The notes under the pieces: model-generated
Database searches by the model: none
Told to the model about the DNA's origin: nothing
What the model saw: the letters and a program-made list of their open reading frames with translations, nothing else
Origin: Xiphydria camelus
Taxonomy: Eukaryota; Arthropoda; Insecta; Hymenoptera; Xiphydriidae
Reading direction: 5' to 3'
Length of the DNA stretch: 64,000 nt
NCBI GenBank assembly: GCA_963678675.1
Contig: OY783195.1
Span: forward strand, 20,726,912 to 20,790,911
In this document: piece after piece, positions 1 through 10,703 of the stretch
Position numbering within the stretch: the first letter of the stretch is position 1
How the letters are laid out: every line of letters starts with the position of its first letter
Program-made: the position numbers and the translations under genes

Positions 1-2999
1 TAGGTAGGTAGGTAGGTAGGTAGGTAGGTAGGTAGGTAGGTAGGTAGGTAGGTAGGTAGGTAGGTAGGTAGGTAGGTAGGTAGGTAGGTAGGTAGGTAGG
101 TAGGTAGGTAGGTAGGTAGGTAGGTAGGTAGGTAGGTAGGTAGGTAGGTAGGTAGGTAGGTAGGTAGGTAGGTAGGTAGGTAGGTAGGTAGGTAGGTAGG
201 TAGGTAGGTAGGTAGGTAGGTAGGTAGGTAGGTAGGTAGGTAGGTAGGTAGGTAGGTAGGTAGGTAGGTAGGTAGGTAGGTAGGTAGGTAGGTAGGTAGG
301 TAGGTAGGTAGGTAGGTAGGTAGGTAGGTAGGTAGGTAGGTAGGTAGGTAGGTAGGTAGGTAGGTAGGTAGGTAGGTAGGTAGGTAGGTAGGTAGGTAGG
401 TAGGTAGGTAGGTAGGTAGGTAGGTAGGTAGGTAGGTAGGTAGGTAGGTAGGTAGGTAGGTAGGTAGGTAGGTAGGTAGGTAGGTAGGTAGGTAGGTAGG
501 TAGGTAGGTAGGTAGGTAGGTAGGTAGGTAGGTAGGTAGGTAGGTAGGTAGGTAGGTAGGTAGGTAGGTAGGTAGGTAGGTAGGTAGGTAGGTAGGTAGG
601 TAGGTAGGTAGGTAGGTAGGTAGGTAGGTAGGTAGGTAGGTAGGTAGGTAGGTAGGTAGGTAGGTAGGTAGGTAGGTAGGTAGGTAGGTAGGTAGGTAGG
701 TAGGTAGGTAGGTAGGTAGGTAGGTAGGTAGGTAGGTAGGTAGGTAGGTAGGTAGGTAGGTAGGTAGGTAGGTAGGTAGGTAGGTAGGTAGGTAGGTAGG
801 TAGGTAGGTAGGTAGGTAGGTAGGTAGGTAGGTAGGTAGGTAGGTAGGTAGGTAGGTAGGTAGGTAGGTAGGTAGGTAGGTAGGTAGGTAGGTAGGTAGG
901 TAGGTAGGTAGGTAGGTAGGTAGGTAGGTAGGTAGGTAGGTAGGTAGGTAGGTAGGTAGGTAGGTAGGTAGGTAGGTAGGTAGGTAGGTAGGTAGGTAGG
1001 TAGGTAGGTAGGTAGGTAGGTAGGTAGGTAGGTAGGTAGGTAGGTAGGTAGGTAGGTAGGTAGGTAGGTAGGTAGGTAGGTAGGTAGGTAGGTAGGTAGG
1101 TAGGTAGGTAGGTAGGTAGGTAGGTAGGTAGGTAGGTAGGTAGGTAGGTAGGTAGGTAGGTAGGTAGGTAGGTAGGTAGGTAGGTAGGTAGGTAGGTAGG
1201 TAGGTAGGTAGGTAGGTAGGTAGGTAGGTAGGTAGGTAGGTAGGTAGGTAGGTAGGTAGGTAGGTAGGTAGGTAGGTAGGTAGGTAGGTAGGTAGGTAGG
1301 TAGGTAGGTAGGTAGGTAGGTAGGTAGGTAGGTAGGTAGGTAGGTAGGTAGGTAGGTAGGTAGGTAGGTAGGTAGGTAGGTAGGTAGGTAGGTAGGTAGG
1401 TAGGTAGGTAGGTAGGTAGGTAGGTAGGTAGGTAGGTAGGTAGGTAGGTAGGTAGGTAGGTAGGTAGGTAGGTAGGTAGGTAGGTAGGTAGGTAGGTAGG
1501 TAGGTAGGTAGGTAGGTAGGTAGGTAGGTAGGTAGGTAGGTAGGTAGGTAGGTAGGTAGGTAGGTAGGTAGGTAGGTAGGTAGGTAGGTAGGTAGGTAGG
1601 TAGGTAGGTAGGTAGGTAGGTAGGTAGGTAGGTAGGTAGGTAGGTAGGTAGGTAGGTAGGTAGGTAGGTAGGTAGGTAGGTAGGTAGGTAGGTAGGTAGG
1701 TAGGTAGGTAGGTAGGTAGGTAGGTAGGTAGGTAGGTAGGTAGGTAGGTAGGTAGGTAGGTAGGTAGGTAGGTAGGTAGGTAGGTAGGTAGGTAGGTAGG
1801 TAGGTAGGTAGGTAGGTAGGTAGGTAGGTAGGTAGGTAGGTAGGTAGGTAGGTAGGTAGGTAGGTAGGTAGGTAGGTAGGTAGGTAGGTAGGTAGGTAGG
1901 TAGGTAGGTAGGTAGGTAGGTAGGTAGGTAGGTAGGTAGGTAGGTAGGTAGGTAGGTAGGTAGGTAGGTAGGTAGGTAGGTAGGTAGGTAGGTAGGTAGG
2001 TAGGTAGGTAGGTAGGTAGGTAGGTAGGTAGGTAGGTAGGTAGGTAGGTAGGTAGGTAGGTAGGTAGGTAGGTAGGTAGGTAGGTAGGTAGGTAGGTAGG
2101 TAGGTAGGTAGGTAGGTAGGTAGGTAGGTAGGTAGGTAGGTAGGTAGGTAGGTAGGTAGGTAGGTAGGTAGGTAGGTAGGTAGGTAGGTAGGTAGGTAGG
2201 TAGGTAGGTAGGTAGGTAGGTAGGTAGGTAGGTAGGTAGGTAGGTAGGTAGGTAGGTAGGTAGGTAGGTAGGTAGGTAGGTAGGTAGGTAGGTAGGTAGG
2301 TAGGTAGGTAGGTAGGTAGGTAGGTAGGTAGGTAGGTAGGTAGGTAGGTAGGTAGGTAGGTAGGTAGGTAGGTAGGTAGGTAGGTAGGTAGGTAGGTAGG
2401 TAGGTAGGTAGGTAGGTAGGTAGGTAGGTAGGTAGGTAGGTAGGTAGGTAGGTAGGTAGGTAGGTAGGTAGGTAGGTAGGTAGGTAGGTAGGTAGGTAGG
2501 TAGGTAGGTAGGTAGGTAGGTAGGTAGGTAGGTAGGTAGGTAGGTAGGTAGGTAGGTAGGTAGGTAGGTAGGTAGGTAGGTAGGTAGGTAGGTAGGTAGG
2601 TAGGTAGGTAGGTAGGTAGGTAGGTAGGTAGGTAGGTAGGTAGGTAGGTAGGTAGGTAGGTAGGTAGGTAGGTAGGTAGGTAGGTAGGTAGGTAGGTAGG
2701 TAGGTAGGTAGGTAGGTAGGTAGGTAGGTAGGTAGGTAGGTAGGTAGGTAGGTAGGTAGGTAGGTAGGTAGGTAGGTAGGTAGGTAGGTAGGTAGGTAGG
2801 TAGGTAGGTAGGTAGGTAGGTAGGTAGGTAGGTAGGTAGGTAGGTAGGTAGGTAGGTAGGTAGGTAGGTAGGTAGGTAGGTAGGTAGGTAGGTAGGTAGG
2901 TAGGTAGGTAGGTAGGTAGGTAGGTAGGTAGGTAGGTAGGTAGGTAGGTAGGTAGGTAGGTAGGTAGGTAGGTAGGTAGGTAGGTAGGTAGGTAGGTAG
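1..2999. repeat. (TAGG)n tetranucleotide array
   Basis: About 750 perfect head-to-tail copies of TAGG with no visible substitution, ending in taga at 3000. The left edge coincides with the window edge, so the array may continue. The motif is one T short of the canonical insect telomere repeat TTAGG. The G-rich strand reads 5' to 3' from the left edge, opposite to what a left-hand chromosome end would show (CCTAA on the + strand). It is therefore an interstitial array or a microsatellite in this orientation, or a consensus artefact of a TTAGG array. Confidence 0.98.
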
Positions 3000-3148
3000 A
3001 TTCTAGTCCAGAGAGAGCGATGTTTCCGATGTTTCCCATTTCAAACGGGAAACTCGGATACAAGCAACAGGCAACAGCTTTCTTTGATGTCATGCCGCCC
3101 GCAGTTTACGAGTAGCAATTAAATTGTCGCTAGTCGACGGGATACTCG

Positions 3149-3336
3149 TGTTGCCAACATGTTGCCAACATGTTGCCAACATTTTGTATCCCGGTTTGTA
3201 CCTACATTCGGATAGTGGCTGTTGCCGAGTATCCGCCGGCGAGTTGCAAGTCGGCGGGATACATGTTGACAACACCGGATTATCGTGTTGCCAACACCGG
3301 ATTATCGTGTTGCCAACATTTTTGTATCCCGGTATA
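3149..3336. repeat. TGTTGCCAACA palindromic motif cluster 1
   Basis: Three perfect tandem copies of the 11-mer TGTTGCCAACA (3149-3159, 3160-3170, 3171-3181) are followed by ttttgtatcccggt. A 22-bp unit with the same motif and accggattatcg repeats at about 3276-3318, again leading into a ttgtatcccggt tail. The 11-mer is an interrupted palindrome (TGTTG-C-CAACA). ORFs on both strands here are repeat translation. Confidence 0.85.
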
Positions 3337-3392
3337 GACTTACCTTTAGGCATCTGTCGGTAAATTTGAGCCGCGTCAAAGGAGCTTCGAAA

Positions 3393-3570
3393 TATAGCGG
3401 TATCTATTACAGTGGGCACTGCAGAAAATGACTCATTCTGACCTGTCCCATATCGCCCGCCTCGCCGGGGGTATGTTTCGGCGAATCTAGGCTACCTGAA
3501 GGGTTAATTGCCGGACGAGTCGTAATGAACCCCTTACCACAAAATACCCATTGTAATAGATACCGCTATA
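3393..3570. repeat. small foldback, 19-bp inverted repeat
   Basis: 3393-3411 (tatagcggtatctattaca) is the exact reverse complement of 3552-3570, with a 140-bp loop. A related sequence, gtagataccgctagtata, occurs at about 7070. It looks like the termini of a small nonautonomous element. I saw no target-site duplication. Confidence 0.6.
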
Positions 3571-3579
3571 CTTTGAATA

Positions 3580-3875
3580 TCAGGTTTGTAAAGGGGAGAA
3601 ATGAATTCAATACATGACTGATGCAGTTGATGGCCAATTAGGGAACACTTAATGACAAGTAACTCCGCCATTAAATTGTCACCATAGCTTGTCCCGTTTT
3701 GTAAAAACTGTCGCTGCCTCCACCTTCTTTTTCGCTTCTGGGAGGCTATTATGATGAAAGCAGGACTAACACCAGCAGCAATAGACGGTTCCATTTTTTA
3801 ACATCAAGACTCCGTTTCGTTTGAACGCTCAACTGGTTCTGATCGCATGTATCCGGATACAAGTCGATGTATCCA
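3580..3875. other. unassigned DNA
   Basis: No gene, RNA or clear repeat structure recognised. Short ORFs on the minus strand have no family signature. Confidence 0.5.
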
Positions 3876-3879
3876 ACAG

Positions 3880-4015
3880 TATGTTGCCAACAGCGACATC
3901 GTGTTGGCAACACTCAATGTTGATGTTGCCAACAGCGATGTTGATGTTGCCAACAGCGATGTTGCCAACAGCCATAAACGTGTTGCCAACATGTTGCCAA
4001 CATTTTGTATCCCGG
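3880..4015. repeat. TGTTGCCAACA palindromic motif cluster 2
   Basis: At least seven copies of the 11-mer, one in reverse orientation (TGTTGGCAACA near 3901), are spaced irregularly by gcgatgttga-type linkers. The cluster ends in two nearly abutting copies and the same ttttgtatcccggt tail as cluster 1, which suggests both clusters belong to one dispersed element. Confidence 0.8.
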
Positions 4016-4440
4016 TCTAAACGTACCTTAAAGTTAGCAACGGTACCTTCGGACACGGACTCCGACAGCCCCAGCGTCATGGGCTGTTCCACCACTCTCC
4101 TCTAATTAGCTAATCAGGGTGGATAGTGTCGCCCACGCTATCCCCTCCGTTGATCGAAAAGTTGCTACGTTCCGAACTATGTAAGACGAAGCCAGGAGGC
4201 TTCCGGCGTCTTCTCTTGCCTTCTCTTAATTGTATCAGTCATCAATGCATCTTGTATCACTTGAATATATCCATATCAGTCTTATAGTGAGTGCAGTGTT
4301 CAGTTTATTCGTTACCTGTTTCCGCACCTTTAAAGCAGAGTGGTTTAGCGCTCCACGGCCACGACCCGCCATTTACAGACGACCTGGACCGGCTCGGTAT
4401 GCAACAGCAGTGAATTAATCCACTCCGATTGAAGCTGCCA
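4016..4440. other. unassigned DNA before Helitron fragment
   Basis: No coding signature recognised. It ends at a plausible 5' splice site (cca|gtaagta near 4440), so part may be a 5' leader exon of the Helitron-like ORF that follows. Confidence 0.35.
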
Positions 4441-4609
4441 GTAAGTATTATTATTACAGAATTTTACTGTAAATATTAAATGATGTACTGTGCGGTGTTA
4501 TTAGAGTATTTTTAGAGTATTTTTTGAGGTTATGAAATATTCCCATGACATATATACATATATATTATACAATTGATTTAATGAATAAATATTCCTTATT
4601 TTCACAGAA

Positions 4610-5160
4610 ATGGGTAAAACAGCAGAATATCAGCGAGAGTATAGAAAACGGAAACGTGAAGAACAGTTGAGAGCTGGGCGAATGGAATCACGAAAGGCTG
4701 CTCGAACTAGTACCGAGCGATCACAAGATTGGAGAGCACGTATGGCTAATTCTGCTCTGGATTCTGTGCCATCCACAAGTCGATCAACTCAGGTTCCACA
4801 AATCGTAAGCCACGCTATGTTAAGACCTCCAGTATTAGGATGTAATATAGGACCGTCGACATCGACGGCTATTATCGGGAATTCCGTAGAAAATCCAAGT
4901 GAAGAAATTAATAATGAGATTACGTAGATTATTCTAAACACACTAAAGCCCACGCTGAGTTCAATAAGAAGTTCCTCGATACTAACTTCAGCGCAGTGTG
5001 CAGCGTATGTGATCGACTATGGTATGACACAAACATAAGAGCACCACCGCTATGTTCAAAGGATATCCTTGCAGTCGATTTTCCCGAAATAAACTTCGAA
5101 ACAGCCCTCGTTTGTAGTACTTGCGACGCCTCCCTTCGTAAAAAGAAAAAACGCAAAACT
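4610..5160 (+). pseudogene. Helitron Rep/helicase N-terminal fragment, frameshifted
   Basis: The ORF from ATG 4610 begins MGKTAEYQREYRKRKREEQ, a basic STPR-like repeat region typical of the start of animal Helitron proteins. It stops at 4927, but the adjacent frame continues from about 4921 as YVDYSKHTKAHAEFNKKFLD and then a Cys motif VCSVCDRLWYD and VCSTC (about 5002-5130). These match the zinc-binding block before the Helitron Rep domain; the same VCNICNRLW block occurs in the Helitron at 60.2 kb. One frameshift near 4920 separates the parts. An acceptor-like ttttcacag lies directly before the ATG and a gtaagta donor near 4440, so a 5' leader intron is likely. The rest of the Rep/helicase (over 1000 residues in the family) is missing, because a foldback element begins at 5161. 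A degenerate fragment; family call fairly firm. Confidence 0.75.
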
Positions 5161-5585
5161 AGTCTGCTAGTACTCGAGACACTGATGTGTAAACATCTAG
5201 TGAGCGAGATTTGATAGCTAAAATAAATCGGCTTATGATAGCTAAAAAAATAAGTGAGTCGGAGTAGAGCCGATCGACGAGGAGTTACTCCAATTCACTT
5301 GCTGTACATGGCGAACACCACTTCCATACAACATTATTCTGCCAGATATTTACACATCAATTACAAGTTAGAATGACTAATTGATATGTGAATATCTGGC
5401 AGAACAATGTTGTATGGAAGTGGTGTTCGCCATGTACAGTAAGTGAGTTGGAGTAACTCCTCGTCGATCGGCTCTACTCCGACTCACTTATTTATTTTTT
5501 TTAGCTATCATAAGCCAATTTATTTTAGCTATCAAATCTCGCTCACTAGATGTTTACACATCAGTATCTCGAGTACTAGCAGACT
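5161..5585. mobile_element. 425-bp foldback element (near-perfect palindrome)
   Basis: Arms of about 200 bp run from agtctgctagtactcgag at 5161 to its complement ending near 5585, centred near 5370. A few mismatches and a short indel separate the arms. It lies immediately after the Helitron Cys-rich segment, so it probably inserted in the Helitron. No clear target-site duplication was found. Confidence 0.85.
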
Positions 5586-5830
5586 CGTTTTTTTGTTAAA
5601 GCATTTAAATATTGGGGATGACGCCTTATGGCGTCATCCGCACATAGTGGGGGAGTACGTTGACGCTATTAGGCGTCATCCGCAGCGAAAGTATTCATTG
5701 CAAGGCATACACCAGAAACAAAACAATACAATTGTAAAGCGTGGGGCGTGTACGCCCCACGCGGCGCGAACGGAAAGTATTCAAAAAAACGGTCTGGCAG
5801 GGAACGTGTTAATTAAGCTTAGAAACATAC
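5586..5830. repeat. segment with two short GC palindromes
   Basis: Contains gatgacgccttatggcgtcatc (about 5618-5639) and the perfect 20-bp palindrome gtggggcgtgtacgccccac (about 5741-5760). A second gcgtcatccgc copy lies at about 5673. Hairpin potential is obvious; no family assigned. Confidence 0.5.
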
Positions 5831-5837
5831 ATTATTT

Positions 5838-6516
5838 TCCTACATAGTCTCTCGCCCTAGAAATACATTTTTCACATCAGATTGGGAGCTTTTTTTTTCC
5901 ATCATCGTAGAAACTCTTCGGACGTTTTTGTAGCCATTGGAGTACAGATGCTTCCACCGCGTCATTGTCGTTGAAACGTTGGCCTCCAAGCGCTTCTTTG
6001 AGGGATCCAAAAAGATGGAAGTCACAAGAGGACAAGTCGGGACTATATGGCGGATGTTCCAGCATTTTCCAGCCTAATGCATCCAATTTTTGTCTTGTGG
6101 CATTGGTCGCATGAAGCTTGGCGTTGCCATGCAAAAGAATGACACTTATGACCGATTGCGTCTTCCTTTTCCTTCGAAATGACAATTTCGCGGCATCAAG
6201 TAATTCACAATAATATTACGCATTAATCGTACATTGATCATGGAGAAAGTCAACGGACTTTCATATTTCGGATCGCCTCAATATTGGCTTCGGTTACACT
6301 CGTCCTAGGGCGGCGAGCGTGGCTCTCGTTCTCGATCTTTTCACGCCCTGCAGAAAATTCTTTGTGCCATGCAAACACACTGGTTCTTGACAAGATGTTG
6401 TCCTCGAACTATGCCTGTAATCGCCGCAAAATTTCGGTTGGATTCACCCCCTCCTTGGCCAAAAACTTGATTATAATCTCTTGCTCCACGGAGGCATGCA
6501 CTTCTGTCTCGCTCAT
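5838..6516 (-). pseudogene. mariner transposase, internally deleted
   Basis: DD34D mariner transposase remnant reading right to left. The N-terminal part starts at an ATG whose complement is 6514-6516 (MSETEVHASVEQEIIIKFL) and carries the HTH region (LAKEGVNPTEILRRLQA, LSRTSVFAWHKEF). The C-terminal part (6185-5877) has the hallmark HPPYSPDLSSCDFHLFG and PKSFYDDG blocks and ends near 5838 (RDYVGK). The middle, including the first catalytic Asp, is deleted (roughly 120 residues missing from a family length near 345). The second catalytic site reads LLHGNAKLH where functional proteins have HDN, so that Asp is Gly. Several stops and frameshifts. Dead element; subfamily not resolved. Confidence 0.85.
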
Positions 6517-6639
6517 GATATATTTTCATGCTAAAGGGACCCGAGCGAATTGCGGTCGGTTCTCCTCTCTCCCTAACGCGCGCGCGGTACAGGCCATCTG
6601 CGCATCAACTCCTTCAAGGTTGCGGACCCCTCCGTAATT

Positions 6640-7090
6640 AAAAAAATTGTCAGTCCCGTTTATATTTGATACACCCTCGTAAATATCGCTCGAATTTCGG
6701 TTACTGGTCAATCGAAGGATTGAAATTTGCCCTTTATGATGCATTTACTGCTTTTCAATCAATATCAATTTCGATGACATAATATCCATTTTAAGATTAC
6801 GTTAAAAATTTCATATTTCTCGTTTTTGGTTCTACTCCATGTAACTTCACGGAAAATTATCGAAACATTTCAAACTCAATGGCACCTTAAAGTGTAGACT
6901 CTGGGATTTTTATTTCGATGTTTTAGTTTTTTGAATCGACCAAAATGGAAAAACGAAAGGAGGAATCATGTTCTTCCGTAATGGGGTATGTAGGTGGTAT
7001 TCTATTACTTTTTTCCGTACCCGCTACATTTACTTGTTATTATGGAACTGGTTCAACCTAAAATTCTGTAGATACCGCTAGTATAGGATA
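6640..7090. other. unassigned AT-rich DNA
   Basis: Nothing recognisable. Part may be flank of the mariner copy (ttgtcagtcccgtttatatt near 6650 could be its outer end, uncertain). Confidence 0.4.
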
Positions 7091-7206
7091 TAGCTAGTAT
7101 AGGGCATAGGAACCTGACAGTTTTTGATTGGCGTATACTGGCGACTAGTCTCGACTGGTTTAAGTGACGTTGCGGAGGTTAAGGGAGGTGATAGCGTATC
7201 TGATGA

Positions 7207-7429
7207 TGCAACGCACACCCTGGAAGTATGCCCGGTATGGGAGCTGAGACGTGAAAGTCTTCGTCTGATCGCCGACATTCCGACGGTGAACCTTGAGGAC
7301 CTCTTACCGCGGATGGTGGCTAATACGGAGGCATGGTACGCGGCGCACAAGTTCGCGCATGACGTGCTAACACGAAAGGAAGAGGCTGAACGCGAACGCG
7401 AACTCGCGGGACGTAACAGAAGAGCGTGA
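7207..7429 (+). pseudogene. R1-clade ORF2 C-terminal fragment
   Basis: About 74 residues in frame: DATHTLEVCPVWELRRE, then LEDLLPRMVANTEAWYAAHKF, ending in a charged KEEAERERELAGRNRRA tail. The D(A/S)xHTLxxCPxW block is the C-terminal signature downstream of the reverse transcriptase domain in R1/TRAS-type LINEs. The open frame extends upstream to an ATG at 7124, but residues before GDSV come from flanking foldback DNA, so that ATG is not a real start. The reverse transcriptase and endonuclease domains are absent. It is a stub of a transposon protein. Confidence 0.8.
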
Positions 7430-8581
7430 CAGCGACTCGTAATCGCGAACTGAGAAGTGCGCTAGTGTCAGGCGATAAACATAGTGCCACCTTGGCAGCC
7501 ATTTTGAGTCAGCATGGACTCGTGCGCGCGAGATGGGCACGCTCCGCGAGGCGCTTACGCCGCGCGCGGGACGACAACGGACTATTGGCCAGTTGGCTAA
7601 ACACAATTCACGGATTGTAGAGCGGTCCAAGTGAGAACTCTCTCAGCGGGATTGTTCTATTGGCCACTCGGCGGCTCGGGCAGTATGCGGGGATATTGCT
7701 GGCGTATTGGATTATGCACATAGTTCACTAGGGTATAATTTAACCAATTTAATTTAATATAATTTAACCTAACTTCATTAAACCTCTGTCCGGGTTGGTT
7801 ATTTCTTTTCGTTTCTTTTCTTTCTTTTCATTTCTCTTCTTTTCTTTTCGTATTTATTTCTTCTCTTTTCGTTCTTCTTTTCCTCCCGTTCGCTACTCCC
7901 GAGCCGTCGCCAGATGTCGCCTCACTTCCGAGGTTGTGGCAGGCCTGTGCCGCCTTCCAGGGCCGACTCTAGAGGAGGTGCACCGATCGCGTTAGGCGCT
8001 TGTTACGCCTTCTTTTCTTCCTTTTGTCATTCAGCTATTCTGTTATTGGAGTTCTTGACGACGGTCGGTTCGACACGGCCGCGATCGGTTTCCGCCTTTT
8101 TCCTTTCCCTGCTTTCACGAAGGCAATAAAGAGTTATTCTGTATTGTTCGTGAGTGATTTCATTCCCACTGGGATTCGATCTTCGCGCGTAGAGATCGAG
8201 AGTGTGGTACGAGACCCACAAGGTGACATTTTCTGAATCTATAGAAGCTCCGCCCCCCCTCCCGGGGTGGATGCTATAATGGGAACAGGGTTGTGGTGGT
8301 CTTCAATCCCCCCTTCCCATTCTTCAGACGTCGTGAGCCTCATTCGGACAGAGGGCGACACAGTCCATATCCTGGGAGGGTTCCTGAGCTGTGCTGGCTA
8401 TCCAAAGCCTTCCGGGTTCCCTCCTCTTAAGGGATTAAGTGACGAAAGCGGGGTTTGGTCGGTAGGGGGGGACTAGCACCCTTAGAGCCCCTGATTCCGA
8501 CACTCCTCCGGGTCTAGCTCAACCCGGGGCGGCCATAAAGGCTTCCCCGCTTAATAAAAAAAAAAAAAAAAAAAAAAAAAA
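7209..8581 (+). mobile_element. 5'-truncated R1-like non-LTR retrotransposon with poly(A)
   Basis: Bounded by an exact 18-bp direct repeat gtgatagcgtatctgatg (7191-7208 and 8582-8599), the expected target-site duplication, and by a 3' A-tract at about 8553-8581. It contains the C-terminus of an R1-clade ORF2 and a long 3'UTR (7430-8550) with a T-rich stretch at 7795-7880. Only about 1.37 kb of a several-kb element is present, as expected from aborted reverse transcription. Confidence 0.85.
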
Positions 8582-8939
8582 GTGATAGCGTATCTGATGC
8601 CATTTCAGTAGTAGTAAACCGGGCAACATCGTGCGTTCGTAATTGAAACATTTTTCAAATTTTGCTCAACAGATGCTTGAAATTTTGAATGAAAGAAAAT
8701 GCCCTCCACTTTCTGCTTATGTTAGATGAAGCTTATTTTCAGTTATCCGGTTGTGTAAATAAATAGAACTTTCGGTATTGGGCAACTGACAATCCGAAAA
8801 AACTGCTCAACCGTTGTAATAAATGATTCATCCTTCTTAAAAAACGTTTCAATTACGAACGCACGATGTTGCCCGGTCCACTGCTCCATGGCTATTGAAA
8901 TGGCATTAGATACGCTATCACCTCAGGTTCCTATGCCCC

Positions 8940-9320
8940 ACCCTTTATTAGCATTACCGAAGCGTCCTACGAGGAAATTATGCGGCCGGATTTATACTTC
9001 GGCACTGAATAACTGAGTGAAAAAAATCGTAAAATGATTCGCAAAGTAGCAAATTAAAGAAGAAAGACTATGCTTTACAATCAATAATATCGGTCGAGAT
9101 TATCGAATTAATAAAACCGTCCGACCGTCTGACCGACCCTCCAACCGAGAGTATCTATACAGAAATTGGAACACCTTTGCGTTCAATAGTCAATAGTTAA
9201 TACGAGATTTTGTGGCATTTCATACTTTCGCCACTGGTCTGCTGGCGTTGCCACCATCCGGCCTTCATACTCACGTAGACTTCCCTTTATCGCGATGCCC
9301 CGCGACTAGTCGGTATTTGT
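8940..9320. other. unassigned DNA
   Basis: No coding or RNA feature recognised. Short pyrimidine-rich ccgtccgaccgtctgaccg at about 9118 is low complexity. Confidence 0.4.
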
Positions 9321-9325
9321 ACCTA

Positions 9326-9666
9326 CCGTATGTCCCACTCTGTACGGGCCAGTTTGAAGTTACCTTCGGGGATGCTTGGTCGGTACTTGAGTCATTTAAT
9401 ACCGGTAGAAGTCGAGTCGGTAGTTAGAGTTGGTGTCAATTCGGGTGATCGAAGCGTCTAACTTCGAAATTATGAATTTGTGAATAATGGAAATTACTCA
9501 CCATTATTCACAAATTCATAATTTCGAGGTTAGACGCTTCGATCTCCCGAATTGAAACCAACTCTAACTACCGACTCGACTTCTACCGGTATTAAATGTT
9601 TCGATTACCGACCAAGCCTCCCTGAAGGTAACTTTCAAACTGGCCCGTACAGAGTGGGACATACGG
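9326..9666. mobile_element. TA-flanked palindromic MITE, family A copy 1
   Basis: 341-bp near-perfect palindrome starting CCGTATGTCCCACTCTGTAC and ending with its complement, flanked by TA (9324-9325 and 9667-9668). The centre is aataatggaaattactcaccattatt near 9490. Termini and TA duplication fit a Tc1/mariner-type nonautonomous element. Other copies: 29893, 33659 (partial), 35236, 36800 and 37145 (half). Confidence 0.9.
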
Positions 9667-9859
9667 TAGAAAGTCCAGCCGACCAAGCCCAGCCGACGGT
9701 AAATTTCAAGGTCCCTGTAACTGCGGTACATCATGTACGTGTGTACGAAGGCCGCACACTGGAACGCGCTGTCCGTACAAGGAGAACGCTCCATACTGCT
9801 TCGTACACCAATACAGTGAGCGTGTGTAGGCTTGTTCGTTCATCTCGGCGTAAAGCGAG

Positions 9860-10040
9860 CAGTGAGAACCCGTGTATCTTTTTTTCTGCCCCCTCCACCC
9901 CTCCATTTTTACATCGAATTTTCTCAATAAATATATGTATGGTTGTAACCAAAATTATGCTTAGTTACACCATATAAATTGATTATTCTCTAATGATAGA
10001 TTGATAAAGACCAGAATAAATTTTTCATTTATACAGGTAG
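9860..10040. mobile_element. half copy of foldback family E
   Basis: Matches one arm of the 49071-49706 element: acccgtgtatcttt, then caataaatatatg, aaccaaaattatgcttagtt, ending near agaccagaataaat. It is followed at 10038-10066 by a scrap like the MITE A interior (gtcggaagttagagttgg). Confidence 0.7.
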
Positions 10041-10224
10041 AGATCGAGTCGGAAGTTAGAGTTGGCTTACAGCCCGTAAACATTGTGCAGTTTATTCACT
10101 GTTTCGAATTATCGAAAATTATTTAACAAATCGGTGCAAATCGAATGCTATGTTATGAACATAATATCCGGTTTGGACCGATTCGTTAAAATTACTAAAA
10201 CGGTGAATAAACCGCATAGTTTGT

Positions 10225-10312
10225 TTATTTACGATTTTTATGACTTCTTTCACGAACGAATTGTTCTGGGGAAAATGTAAATATTATCGAAACATTAATT
10301 ATAAAATCATTA
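10225..10312. repeat. dispersed repeat, also at 28787-28866
   Basis: cacgaacgaattgttctggg plus aaaatgtaaatattatcgaaa occurs here and as its complement at 28787-28866. Two copies only; class unknown. Confidence 0.6.
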
Positions 10313-10542
10313 CACGTTGATGATTTTATTTATCATTCATAATTTTTAAATGAGTTATCTAGGCTGAAAACATTTTTACCGATTTTCCGTTTATCATTGA
10401 GTGCGCTCTAGTTGCGAAATTCGATGTTCAATTGTTTTCAAACTGTTAACACGCGATACGTCGGCTGATAACAATGAATGTGTAGTGACGCGCCACGCCG
10501 CTCTTTTCTCCGCCTTGTCGGAAACTACGCGATAGAACGATC

Positions 10543-10703
10543 AGGGGCTCCTTTCTCTAACTCACTCGCAAAGTTGCGTATACGCATCTTAGCCAATAGA
10601 CCAATCAGTATCAAGTATTCCGTTGTGGTGGGGGTCCTGATTGGTCTACTCGCTAAGAAACGTATACGTTTCTCTTGCGAGTGAGTTAGAGAAAGGGGCC
10701 CCA
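10543..10703. mobile_element. 160-bp foldback element
   Basis: The arm ggggctcctttctctaactc, continuing through gaccaatcag, is mirrored by ctgattggtc ... gagttagagaaaggggcccc. The loop is tatcaagtattccgttgtgg. A partial copy of the inner arm and loop is at 33515-33558. Confidence 0.85.

Larger units (their letters stand above)
7093..8936. mobile_element. foldback element interrupted by LINE
   Basis: The 3' arm at 8888-8936 reads (as complement) ggcataggaacctga, then gtgatagcgtatctaatgcc. The 5' arm has ggcataggaacctga at about 7094 and gtgatagcgtatctgatg at 7191-7208, separated by roughly 80 unrelated bases. The inner arms continue at 8600-8660 versus 8840-8905 (cgtgcgttcgtaattgaaac and complement). 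The R1-like LINE at 7209-8581 sits inside the 5' arm, so the foldback is older than the LINE. Confidence 0.7.

Noticed and set aside
1..2999. Chromosome-terminal telomere
   Set aside because: The unit is TAGG, not TTAGG, and the G-rich strand is in the wrong orientation for a left end.
7795..7880. LTR polypurine or polypyrimidine tract
   Set aside because: T-rich stretch lies in the 3'UTR of a LINE; no LTRs or primer-binding site found.
9552..9977. 141-residue ORF
   Set aside because: Runs from one arm of MITE A into foldback E; repeat-derived.
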